A DNA stretch of 64,000 bases, taken from an uncultured Bacteroides sp. (GTDB lineage: Bacteria; Bacteroidota; Bacteroidia; Bacteroidales; Bacteroidaceae). Shown here piece after piece: positions 1 through 8,370 of the stretch; positions within the stretch are counted from its first letter, which is position 1, and each line of letters starts with the position of its first letter. A model generated the notes under the pieces. It was not told where the DNA came from, ran no database searches, and saw only the letters and a list, made by a program, of their open reading frames with translations. Both the position numbers and the translations under genes were made by a program. The DNA is taken from positions 94,146 to 158,145 of the forward strand of contig NZ_CAJLKP010000004.1 in NCBI RefSeq assembly GCF_905207245.1, in the 5' to 3' direction.

Positions 1-2
1 GC

Positions 3-1376
3 GATGAACTGTATATTTTTGGTGGTCGTGGAAATAAACAGGGAAAGCAAGAATTCAATGCTCATTTTTATTATGAGTTGTGTGCCATTAATCTGAAAAC
101 GGGAAAGTCTCGTAGTGTATGGAAGAAAAAACAATCTACAGATATGTTGTTGATGGCATCTTCCATGTACTTTGAACCTTCGGACAGTTCTTTTTATGCT
201 GTTAGTTTGAAAGACGGAGGCAGCCTTTGGAAGGTTTTCATGAATGATTCTGCTTGGGTAGAGATATCGAAGCCTATTCGTAATGATTTGGTTCATCAGG
301 ATTGCGATTTTAGTTTTTATTCGTCGCCTGCCTATCATAAACTGTATCTGGTGATGGATAAGATTTTGAGTGACCGTACACATGATGTGGCTATTTATTC
401 TATCAATACTCCTTTACTGAATGATAATGAAATTGCGCAGGCGGTGAATAAGGACTTTGCTTCGGTGTGGTTATGGTGGTCATGTGGTATCCTGTTGTTG
501 GGAGGAGCAGTATTCCTTTTATACCGGATAAAATGCAGCAGAAAGAAAGTTGAATTTGAAGATACAAAAGAAGATAATACTCAGGTGGAGGTTCTTCCTG
601 TTAATGAAACGGTAGAGGAGGTTGCAGCGGCAGAAAAGTATTTTGATCGCAGTCGTTCGGCAATCTCTTTGTTGGGCACATTTAATGTTCGTGATAAAGA
701 CGGTAATGACATAACAGGAGCTTTTACACCACGATTGAAAAGCTTGCTTATATTGTTGGTGCTTTATACGGAAAAAAGCAAGCAAGGCATCTTGACTAAA
801 AAAGCTACAGATATTCTGTGGTCAGACAAAGAAGAAGAATCTGCTCGCAATAACCGTAATGTGACTTTGCGTAAGTTGCGTATATTGTTAGAAAAAGTAG
901 GTGATGTGGAAGTTGTCAGTGATGCGGGATTTCTGTGTATCAGATGGCATGAGGGAGTATTTTGTGATTATCGGATGGCGTTGGATTGTATTCGTCAATT
1001 TAAGGAAAATGGTGATCATGGAGATGACAAGCTCCTGAATCAGATATTGGAAATCTTATTATATGGTCCGTTGCTGTCAAATACCATTGTTGATTGGTTG
1101 GATGAATTTAAAGATTCTTATTCCAGTCTTTCTATTGATTTGCTGAGGAATTTGTTGGATGTACAGCGCAATAATTATGATACAGTACTGCGTATTGCTG
1201 ATATCCTGTTCTTGCATGATCCTCTGAATGAAGAAGCTTTGGCTGCTAAATGCTCTATTCTTTTTATACAAGGTAAAAAGGGTATTGCAAAGAGTGTATA
1301 TGACCGTTTCTGCAAGGAGTATAAAGATTCATTAGGAGAGGAATATAAGGTCCCCTTATGTAATTTATATAAATGA
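3..1376 (+). CDS. Membrane-anchored Kelch / SARP-type transcriptional regulator (5' truncated by window edge)
   Basis: The reading frame is open from the first bases of the window, so only the C-terminal part of the protein is present. Just inside the edge is a Kelch-like 'LYIFGGRG' stretch, suggesting a beta-propeller sensor domain. A single membrane segment follows (WLWWSCGILLLGGAVFLLY, nt about 468-525). The rest is cytoplasmic: a winged-helix region (LLGTFNVRD...LTKKATDILWSD...NNRNVTLRKLRILLEK) of the OmpR/SARP kind, followed by a BTAD-like helical region. Periplasmic propeller, one membrane helix and a cytoplasmic DNA-binding domain make a one-component sensor architecture. It lies directly upstream of the PUL in the same orientation and is separated from it by a strong terminator, so it is a candidate PUL regulator. 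That role is inferred from position only. The domain assignment is by motif reading. Confidence 0.75.
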   Translation, partial: DELYIFGGRGNKQGKQEFNAHFYYELCAINLKTGKSRSVWKKKQSTDMLLMASSMYFEPSDSSFYAVSLKDGGSLWKVFMNDSAWVEISKPIRNDLVHQDCDFSFYSSPAYHKLYLVMDKILSDRTHDVAIYSINTPLLNDNEIAQAVNKDFASVWLWWSCGILLLGGAVFLLYRIKCSRKKVEFEDTKEDNTQVEVLPVNETVEEVAAAEKYFDRSRSAISLLGTFNVRDKDGNDITGAFTPRLKSLLILLVLYTEKSKQGILTKKATDILWSDKEEESARNNRNVTLRKLRILLEKVGDVEVVSDAGFLCIRWHEGVFCDYRMALDCIRQFKENGDHGDDKLLNQILEILLYGPLLSNTIVDWLDEFKDSYSSLSIDLLRNLLDVQRNNYDTVLRIADILFLHDPLNEEALAAKCSILFIQGKKGIAKSVYDRFCKEYKDSLGEEYKVPLCNLYK

Positions 1377-1393
1377 TAATTTATAAGAATAAG

Positions 1394-1429
1394 AAAAAGC
1401 GCTTAATCATAACAATTAAGCGCTTTTTT
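1394..1429 (+). terminator. Rho-independent terminator after the regulator gene
   Basis: A 14-bp perfect stem (AAAAAGCGCTTAAT pairing with ATTAAGCGCTTTTT) with a 7-nt loop begins 17 nt after the regulator stop codon and ends in a T run. It separates the regulator from the GH63 transcription unit. The T run overlaps the first bases of the PUL operator-like repeat. Confidence 0.85.
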
Positions 1430-1484
1430 AATGTCCAATTAATAAAGGATGGCTCTGTTTTTTAAGACTAAGGCTTTTATTTTG
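1428..1484 (+). promoter_or_regulatory. PUL operator-like inverted repeat and promoter of the GH63-GH31 unit
   Basis: The inverted repeat TTAATG-TCC-AATTAA lies at 1428-1442. A -7-like TATTTTG ends in TTTG at 1481-1484, 53 bp from the repeat start. This is the same distance as at the GH2 promoter (14737 to 14790) and 11 bp shorter than at the susC and GH71/99 promoters. The -7 box is one base short of the Bacteroides TAnnTTTG consensus. Predicted transcription would begin near 1491, leaving a leader of about 60 nt. Confidence 0.55.
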
Positions 1485-1553
1485 CATTCGTGGAAGTATT
1501 CTTAAAATCTTCCAATGAAAAGTTAAACTGATGTCTAATTTAGTCTTTAAACT

Positions 1554-3464
1554 ATGAAAAAGTACTTGTTGATCGGATTGTTTTTATTAGGTTTGTTTAT
1601 CTATCCTATTAAGGCCATTTCAGGTAACACTCCTGAAGAATTATATGAGAGTTTGCAAAAACGGTTGGCTTCCGGTTGGAATACCTGGGATACCCGTAGT
1701 GTGCTGACTCATGTATTTCTTCCTTATGGTTTTGCTGTCGACCTGAATATGATGGATGCAGATGGAAGTCGTGTAAGGAAATTCAGAATCGGAGATAGGG
1801 CTAAAGGAGCGCCATTATTGCAGCCGGGACCTCATTCATTTGATGGAGCTTATACCAAAATGACCATAGATTGGAGAGGATATAAGTTGCAGGTAGAAAG
1901 TGCTGCTATGGGACTTAAAAACGTAATTCTAATCAGACCACTGGCTGAGACGAAGAAAGGAGGACGATTGGTGGTTATCCCTGAAAGTCTTTGGAAACGG
2001 GGCAATACACTTAGCGTGGATAGTTTAGGATTTACATTGGCATCACGTGATAAAGTTGTTGAAATCAAAACTTATATAGAGGGTGAACTTCTGGAAAAAA
2101 AAGGAAAGGAGTTTATTCTGTCTTTAGATACTCCGGTTGCTATCTGTTGCGGAGAAAATATGGAATTGGATGATGCAATTGCTTTCATTAATGATCGTGC
2201 CCGGGATTTTATTAATTCTAATCAGAAACAATTTGGTGAAAATTATGATTGCTATAATGCCATGCAAAGTGTTTTGGCTTGGGATAATATATATGATCCT
2301 GGCATTAGGAGGGTGATTACTCCTGTAAGTCGGATTTGGAGTTCTGAATGGTTTGCCAGTGAAGATTTTGGTGGTTTTACACTGTTCTGTTGGGATACTT
2401 ATTTTGCATCGATGATGCTTGCTGTTGGCAATAAAGAATTGGCTTATGCAAATGCTGTAGAGATAACTAAAGCGATAACAGAGCGTGGATTTGTACCCAA
2501 CTGTTTTTATAGCAATAATTTTAAGTCAAGAGATCGTTCTCAGCCACCTGTTGGTTCTTTGGCTGTCTGGACAATATATAAGCAATATCAAGAAAAATGG
2601 TTCTTGGAGTTATTATATAAAGAATTACTAACCTGGAATCGCTGGTGGAGCCAGAATAGGGAGGATGGAGGGTTATTATGCTTAGGTAGTAATCCTTATG
2701 AAAAGGTTACTTATTTCAGGTCTGAGTTTGATACGGATTGTCACTATGGCGCTGTTTTGGAATCAGGATTGGATAATTCTCCAATGTATGATGGAGTACC
2801 TTTTAATAAACAAAAACATTTGCTGGAGCAGCATGATGTAGGTATGTCTTCTTTATATATCATGGATTGTGATTATCTGGCTTTAATAGCGGAAGAACTT
2901 GGCTATAAAAAAGATGTAACCGAACTTAGAAAACGCGCGGAATATTATCGCAATAATTTGGCAGGGTTGTGGGATGATAAGACTGGATTTTACTATAATC
3001 GTTCTACCAGAGATCTGAAATTTAATTACCGTACTTCACCCACTTGCTTTTATCCACTGCTGGCAAAAGTACCTACAAAGAATCAGGCTGAGAGGATGAT
3101 AAAAGAGCATTTGCTGAACACTGATGAATTCTGGGGGGAGTACGTAATTCCTTCTGTACCTAAAAATGATCCTGCATTTAAAGATAATGAATATTGGCGG
3201 GGACGCATTTGGGCTCCATTGAATTTTCTGGTATACTTAGGATTGAATAACTATGAATTTCCGGAAGTGAGACATGCCTTTGCCGAAAAATCCCAAAAAT
3301 TATTATTGAAATCCTGGTTATCACATGGATATGTCTTTGAGAATTACAATGCTCTCACTGGTGAAGGCGATGATGTTGTGCGAAGCGATAAGTTCTATCA
3401 TTGGGGGGCATTGCTGGGATATATCGCTCTTATAGAGAATGGAGTTGTAAGTAAATGTAATTAA
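1554..3464 (+). CDS. Secreted GH63-like alpha-glycosidase
   Basis: The protein has 636 residues with an N-terminal signal peptide (about residues 1-22). The (alpha/alpha)6-barrel hallmarks of GH63 / mannosylglycerate-hydrolase-type enzymes are visible: 'FCWDTYFASMM', 'SQPPVGSLAVW', 'ESGLDNSPMYD' with the likely catalytic acid D407, 'YWRGRIWAP', and 'ENYNALTGEG' carrying the likely catalytic base (E596 or E604). Known family members act on alpha-glucosides or alpha-mannosides, so the exact linkage cannot be given. It is the first gene of the PUL and lies 12 bp before the GH31 gene, consistent with one mRNA. The periplasm is the expected location. The family call is firm at the clan level, while the GH63 subfamily is inferred. 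Confidence 0.8.
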   Translation: MKKYLLIGLFLLGLFIYPIKAISGNTPEELYESLQKRLASGWNTWDTRSVLTHVFLPYGFAVDLNMMDADGSRVRKFRIGDRAKGAPLLQPGPHSFDGAYTKMTIDWRGYKLQVESAAMGLKNVILIRPLAETKKGGRLVVIPESLWKRGNTLSVDSLGFTLASRDKVVEIKTYIEGELLEKKGKEFILSLDTPVAICCGENMELDDAIAFINDRARDFINSNQKQFGENYDCYNAMQSVLAWDNIYDPGIRRVITPVSRIWSSEWFASEDFGGFTLFCWDTYFASMMLAVGNKELAYANAVEITKAITERGFVPNCFYSNNFKSRDRSQPPVGSLAVWTIYKQYQEKWFLELLYKELLTWNRWWSQNREDGGLLCLGSNPYEKVTYFRSEFDTDCHYGAVLESGLDNSPMYDGVPFNKQKHLLEQHDVGMSSLYIMDCDYLALIAEELGYKKDVTELRKRAEYYRNNLAGLWDDKTGFYYNRSTRDLKFNYRTSPTCFYPLLAKVPTKNQAERMIKEHLLNTDEFWGEYVIPSVPKNDPAFKDNEYWRGRIWAPLNFLVYLGLNNYEFPEVRHAFAEKSQKLLLKSWLSHGYVFENYNALTGEGDDVVRSDKFYHWGALLGYIALIENGVVSKCN

Positions 3465-3476
3465 TAATAATCGATC

Positions 3477-6284
3477 ATGAAAAATATAATTTTGATTATC
3501 AGTTTTTTGTTTTGTACAGTTTCTATTGTATATGCCCAGAAACAGCCTTTTTTAAAGGATTCCTGGAAAGGGGATATGACCTCTGTAAAACAAGAGAAAG
3601 GAAGGTTGAAGATAGCATCTGTTGCTGTACCCGAAATATGTTGGCATTTAGATGCTTTTTCTAAAAAGGTGAGTATGTATAGAAATGTGCAATTGAACGA
3701 TGTGAATAGAACTGTTTGGTGTAGTTTTCTGGCGTTGAAAGAAAAAGGAAACTCGCGTTTGGGCTTTTCATTTGAGAAAGGTAATAGTGAAAAACTATTT
3801 GTTGAAGTCAAACAGACGCAGGAGCCTCAGTTGGTTGTAGTACGTATCGATTTTTCTGAAAAGGCTGATAAGGCATATGTTTTTTATAGCCCTACCGCAG
3901 CTTCTGTTCCTGATTTGGAAAATGCCGAGTATACTTTATCGGGTAAATTTGATTTTGACCGCATTAGAATCATAGCAGAAAAAGGGAGCAAAGGGATTTT
4001 TAGCGATGTCTCTTTGGGTGAGAATTATCAGGATGTAGTACATCCTAATGTCTTACAAGTTGTAGCGAAGGAAGGACAACCACAAACAGTTCTTTCCTGG
4101 GAAAAGAAACAGCAGGCTTTGTGGATTCATACTTCAGGTGGAACTTTGTATTTGCAACCTTATAATATAGGAAGTGTACATGTGATGTTCGGCTCTGAGA
4201 ATGAAATAAAAGAATATAAGAGTTTTGCCGTAACGCAACAGGCAAAAGTGGCAGAGTTTAAAGTGGAGGATACTCAGGAAGATATTGTATTACGTTCTTC
4301 CCGTTTAGTTGTTACTGTGAATAAGAATAAAGGGTATATCAGTCTACTTGATGAGTCTGGAAAAATTTTACTGAAAGAGTTTCCGGAAAAAGCGAGAATG
4401 AATATGTGTGGAGATTCTGTCAATGCATATTGTAAGTTCCAGTTACGAGATGAAGAAGCTTTATATGGTTTGGGGCAGTTCAGAGATAACTTAATGAACT
4501 TGCGGAATGCCAAACGGGAACTGGTTCAGTTTAATACGCAAGCTGCGGTACCGGTTATTTATTCTACTGGTGGTTGGGGATTGTTTTGGGATAATCCTTC
4601 CCGGACTATTTATACAGACAATAGTACCGGTATGAGTTTGGCTTCTGATTACGGTAAGATCGTTAACTATTATCTTTTTGTAGGTGATAAAATGGATAAT
4701 TTGGTAGCTGCATATCGTTCTTTGACGGGAGGGGCTCCGATGTTGCCCGATTGGGCTTTAGGTTATCACCAAAGCCGTAACCGTTATGCTACGCAAAAAG
4801 AGGTGATGGAGATAGCTAAAAAGATGAAGGAAGAGGATATTCCTGCAAGTACTATCTTTATAGATTATCATTATTGGGGTAAGTACGGAACAGGTTCACA
4901 TAGGTTTGATGAAACTTTATTCCCTGATGTTCCTTCAATGTTGGACAGTCTCCATAACATTTATGATATGAAGGTAGTTTTGACAATGTGGCCCTGCTTC
5001 AAACCGGGTATCCCTAATTATAATGAAATGTCACAAAAAGGGTATATATTGGAAGGAGCCAAAGCTATTGACGGCTATATATATGATACTTTTAATCCGA
5101 ATGCAGCCAAAATGTATTGGGATAAGGTATCTTCTTTAGTGGACTTGAATATCGATGGCTGGTTTTTAGATGGACCGGAACCTGACCATGTAGCCTCATA
5201 CTTGCCACTTAATACTTATGCCGGACCAGCTCAGAAGGTGCGAAATGTATACCCTTTGGTTCATGCATCACATTTTTATGAAGGAATAACCAAAGCTCGT
5301 CCCGGTATCCGTCCTTATATGTTGACCCGTTGCGCGTGGGCTTCCCAACAAAAGTGGGGAACGGCTGTGTGGTCTGGTGATATTCCAACGACATTTGCCG
5401 AATTACAAACGCAGGTCGCAGCAGGATTAAACTTTACAGCAACGGGAATCCCCTACTGGACTACAGATATTGGTGGTTATTCAGGAGGAGACCCTTCTAA
5501 AAAAGATTATCAGGAATTGTTTGTACGTTGGTTTCAGTATGGAACATTCTGTCCCGTTTTTCGCTGCCATGGACGTCGTTATCCGGGAGATACGAAAGCA
5601 CCGAATGAGTTATGGGCATACGGACCAGAAGTACAACGTATCTGTACTGACCTTATAAAGTTGCGATACCGGCTTTTGCCTTATATTTATACCCTATCAG
5701 GTAAAGTTACTCACGAGCATTATACACCAATGCGCTTACTGGCTTTTGATTTTGCTTATGATCAAAATGTATTAGACTGTAAAGATCAGTTTATGTATGG
5801 ACCTGCTCTCCTGGTTTGCCCCGTTTTGGAGGCAGGAGCAACTTCCCGCTCTGTATATCTGCCACAAGGATGTACCTGGGTAGATTTCTGGACCGGTGCA
5901 ATCTACCAAGGAGGAACTACAATTACTGCAGAAGCACCTCTGGATAAAATGCCTTTGTTTGTGAAGTCTGGTTCTATCATCCCCTATTATACTTCTGTTG
6001 AGAAAAATATTAATGTTGATGTTCCGCTTGAGATTCATGTCTTTGGTGGGGAAAACGCAAGTTTCAATTTATACGAAGATGATGGTGAGACGTTGAAATA
6101 TAAAAATGGCAATTATAGTACTATTCCGTTTAAGTGGAATGATCGTACAAAGGAATTTATAGTTGGAGAACGCACTGGCGATTATGCTGTAAAGGACAGG
6201 GACCTTATTATTAAACTCAAAGGTAAAGATGTGATAAAGAGGATAAAATATAGTGGTAAAGAAATAAAAGTTATATTGAAATGA
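3477..6284 (+). CDS. Secreted GH31 family alpha-glycosidase
   Basis: The protein has 935 residues with a signal peptide ending near 'IVYAQ'. Residues about 25-190 form a beta-rich region that may bind carbohydrate. A galactose-mutarotase-like N-domain typical of GH31 follows, and then the TIM barrel. The nucleophile motif is 'GWFLDGPEPD' with D565, and the acid/base candidate is D635 in 'WSGDIP'. 'TTDIGGYSGGD', 'RWFQYGTFCPVFRCHGRR' and the C-terminal beta domains are also typical. The family includes alpha-glucosidases, alpha-xylosidases and alpha-galactosidases. The sequence 'LDGPEPD' differs from the common 'WxDMNE' of alpha-glucosidases, so I do not assign a sugar. The stop overlaps the next start (ATGA), so translation is likely coupled to the downstream unknown gene. 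Confidence 0.88.
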   Translation: MKNIILIISFLFCTVSIVYAQKQPFLKDSWKGDMTSVKQEKGRLKIASVAVPEICWHLDAFSKKVSMYRNVQLNDVNRTVWCSFLALKEKGNSRLGFSFEKGNSEKLFVEVKQTQEPQLVVVRIDFSEKADKAYVFYSPTAASVPDLENAEYTLSGKFDFDRIRIIAEKGSKGIFSDVSLGENYQDVVHPNVLQVVAKEGQPQTVLSWEKKQQALWIHTSGGTLYLQPYNIGSVHVMFGSENEIKEYKSFAVTQQAKVAEFKVEDTQEDIVLRSSRLVVTVNKNKGYISLLDESGKILLKEFPEKARMNMCGDSVNAYCKFQLRDEEALYGLGQFRDNLMNLRNAKRELVQFNTQAAVPVIYSTGGWGLFWDNPSRTIYTDNSTGMSLASDYGKIVNYYLFVGDKMDNLVAAYRSLTGGAPMLPDWALGYHQSRNRYATQKEVMEIAKKMKEEDIPASTIFIDYHYWGKYGTGSHRFDETLFPDVPSMLDSLHNIYDMKVVLTMWPCFKPGIPNYNEMSQKGYILEGAKAIDGYIYDTFNPNAAKMYWDKVSSLVDLNIDGWFLDGPEPDHVASYLPLNTYAGPAQKVRNVYPLVHASHFYEGITKARPGIRPYMLTRCAWASQQKWGTAVWSGDIPTTFAELQTQVAAGLNFTATGIPYWTTDIGGYSGGDPSKKDYQELFVRWFQYGTFCPVFRCHGRRYPGDTKAPNELWAYGPEVQRICTDLIKLRYRLLPYIYTLSGKVTHEHYTPMRLLAFDFAYDQNVLDCKDQFMYGPALLVCPVLEAGATSRSVYLPQGCTWVDFWTGAIYQGGTTITAEAPLDKMPLFVKSGSIIPYYTSVEKNINVDVPLEIHVFGGENASFNLYEDDGETLKYKNGNYSTIPFKWNDRTKEFIVGERTGDYAVKDRDLIIKLKGKDVIKRIKYSGKEIKVILK

Positions 6285-8017
6285 GCTTTAGGAAATTTAT
6301 AATAGTTAGTTTCTTTTTCTTATCTTTCTTTGCAAATCTTTTTGCGGATGGAAGTGTTAGGGGGTGGATTATTCTGTCTGACAATATGGAACGTGCTATC
6401 CGGACAATAAAAACAGCAAAAGAGTATAATATCAATCAGCTTCAGTTGTCCCATGAGATCATCCATGATTTAAAGGCCATTAAAGAAGAAAAGGTATGTG
6501 AACAGGTTAATAAACTCATTCGTCTTGCACATTTAGAAGGTATTGATGAAGTGTTGCTTTGGGATCATAGCTTATATTCTCTGGATTATTATCCATCGTG
6601 TTTTAGAACAGGACCTAATGGTACAATAAATCTGGATAATCCTAAATTCTGGGAATGGTTTAAAGATGACTATCGCCGGATGCTCAACAGGGCTCCTGAA
6701 GCAGATGGACTTGTGCTAACATTTATTGAAACTGGAGCTTATGCGGAAAAGCAGTACTCAATGAATATGAAAACCCCTGAGGAAAAACTGGCAGCTGTTG
6801 TAAATGCTATTTCCGATGTTGTTATTGGTGAAAGAGGAAAGAAACTCTGTATTCGTACTTTTGCTTATTCGGAAGAAGAGTATAAGAGTACTGTTGGATG
6901 TATAGAGCATATAAAGAGTGATAAGGTCATTTTAATGATGAAAGAAACCCCTCATGATTTCTTTCTGACACATCCGGATAACTCCTATATCAGAAAGATG
7001 AATAGACCTACAATTGTAGAGTTTGATTCTGGTAATGAATACAGTGGGCAAGGTGTTGTTGCTAACACATGGCCTGAATATACAATGAAAAGATGGGGTA
7101 GTTATATTAACTGTCCCAATGTTACCGGATATGTTGCAAGGACGGATCGTTATGGAGATACCAGCATAGTAGGAACAGCTAATGAAATTCAGTTGTATGC
7201 ACTGAAGCGGATGACGGAAGAACAAACTGTATCTCCAATGCAAATCTATAATGAATTTATTACGTCGAGGTATGGTGAGGATGCTTTGTTGCCCATTAGA
7301 AAAGCGTTTCAAAATGCATATGATATAGTCACATCTGTTTTTTATACCTTAGGAACAAATCTAACAGATCATTCTTCTCTAAATTATGAAAACAATAAAT
7401 GGGGATATAGCAGGCATGTGTCTGGAAGATGGATTGATCCGCCTATGGTTCTTGTTAAGCATGATATAAATAAAACATTTCATTATTGGAAAGATATTAT
7501 AAATCATATTGCTCCTGTACACTTTAAGTCATTATCATCTCCGTTAGCTGTTGAAGTGAAGACCGTTTTTGATAATCAATGGATAGAACCTGATGAAAAA
7601 ATGGATAGTGTATATTATAATTATATTCTAACTGAAAAACAGTATGGAGTTAAACTTGCTTCCGCAGCAGTATCTGAAATAGAAAAGGTAAAGCCTTTAT
7701 TAGATTCTGCGGCATATAATGATTTATACCAACTATTTTATCGTACTTATTTGACTGCATGTTTGCATGAAGCTGTATGTACGGCGTATTATGGTTCCAG
7801 AATATATGTCAGAGCTAAGCAATTTCATCCTGCAGGTTTGAAGGAACGTATTTTTTTATCACTAAAAAAAATAGAACAAGTTTCGGAGGATATGAATTTA
7901 TTGGTGAATACATATCCTGTCGGTCAATATGACTGGTTGAATGATGTAAAGATTGCTTTAAGATGCAGGAGTAGAGTTCTGAAGATGTTGAATTCAAAAT
8001 CGCTCCAAAATGAATAA
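6281..8017 (+). CDS. Secreted protein of unassigned family, possible TIM-barrel hydrolase
   Basis: The protein has 578 residues with a clear signal peptide (residues about 1-22, 'FFFLSFFANLFADG'). I do not recognise the family with certainty. The central part alternates hydrophobic strands and helices ('EVLLWDHSLY', 'GLVLTFIETG', 'KLCIRTFAY', 'VILMMKETPHDFF', 'PTIVEFDSGNEYSG', 'YVARTDRYGDTS'). This looks like an eight-stranded barrel, with acidic residues at strand ends as in GH67/GH115-type alpha-glucuronidases and GH20-like enzymes. The C-terminal third is helical. It overlaps the GH31 stop codon by four bases, so the two products are probably made together. A role in processing the same oligosaccharide is inferred. 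Catalysis is unproven. Confidence 0.6.
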   Translation: MSFRKFIIVSFFFLSFFANLFADGSVRGWIILSDNMERAIRTIKTAKEYNINQLQLSHEIIHDLKAIKEEKVCEQVNKLIRLAHLEGIDEVLLWDHSLYSLDYYPSCFRTGPNGTINLDNPKFWEWFKDDYRRMLNRAPEADGLVLTFIETGAYAEKQYSMNMKTPEEKLAAVVNAISDVVIGERGKKLCIRTFAYSEEEYKSTVGCIEHIKSDKVILMMKETPHDFFLTHPDNSYIRKMNRPTIVEFDSGNEYSGQGVVANTWPEYTMKRWGSYINCPNVTGYVARTDRYGDTSIVGTANEIQLYALKRMTEEQTVSPMQIYNEFITSRYGEDALLPIRKAFQNAYDIVTSVFYTLGTNLTDHSSLNYENNKWGYSRHVSGRWIDPPMVLVKHDINKTFHYWKDIINHIAPVHFKSLSSPLAVEVKTVFDNQWIEPDEKMDSVYYNYILTEKQYGVKLASAAVSEIEKVKPLLDSAAYNDLYQLFYRTYLTACLHEAVCTAYYGSRIYVRAKQFHPAGLKERIFLSLKKIEQVSEDMNLLVNTYPVGQYDWLNDVKIALRCRSRVLKMLNSKSLQNE

Positions 8018-8083
8018 ATTCCTCCAATGGATAAAGTTGGATCATAAGTTTGTTCCCCAATCGTTCTATGTATTAACAAAGAA

Positions 8084-8168
8084 GCGATTAATCTTTTAAT
8101 TTAATTCAAAATTAAGCACCAGATAAGCGTGATATCACTCAATTTTTAATCTTAGGCATGTAATTTTG
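8084..8168 (+). promoter_or_regulatory. PUL operator-like element and promoter of the susC unit
   Basis: It contains GCGATTAAT (8084-8092), the inverted repeat TTAATT-CAA-AATTAA (8101-8115), CAGATAAGCGT (8120-8130) and an exact -7 box TAATTTTG (8161-8168). All four parts recur in the same order and spacing before the GH71/99 gene (27921-28005). The roughly 195-nt leader that follows is long for a simple promoter. Long leaders before susC genes can host antisense small RNAs in Bacteroides, but I cannot show one here. Confidence 0.65.
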
Positions 8169-8221
8169 CCATATCAAAACGATAATAATAGGTTCGATAA
8201 TAAGTTCTTTTTTTAAGAATA

Positions 8222-8239
8222 AAATACAAGATTGTATTT
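8222..8239. promoter_or_regulatory. Perfect dyad in the susC leader
   Basis: AAATACAA and TTGTATTT form a perfect 8-bp dyad separated by GA, lying about 130 bp before the susC start. It could be a protein-binding site or part of leader structure. Apart from this dyad and the upstream promoter element, I see nothing else in the 353-bp gap 8018-8370. Confidence 0.3.
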
Positions 8240-8370
8240 AGGATAACAATTTAAAAAAGATAAGTAAATTGAAAGAATACATAACTTTAAAAGAAATGCA
8301 TATGAAAGATACAAGTTAACCAAAGACACATCCTTCCTACTTATTTGATCTAAAGGATACGTTATTTTTT

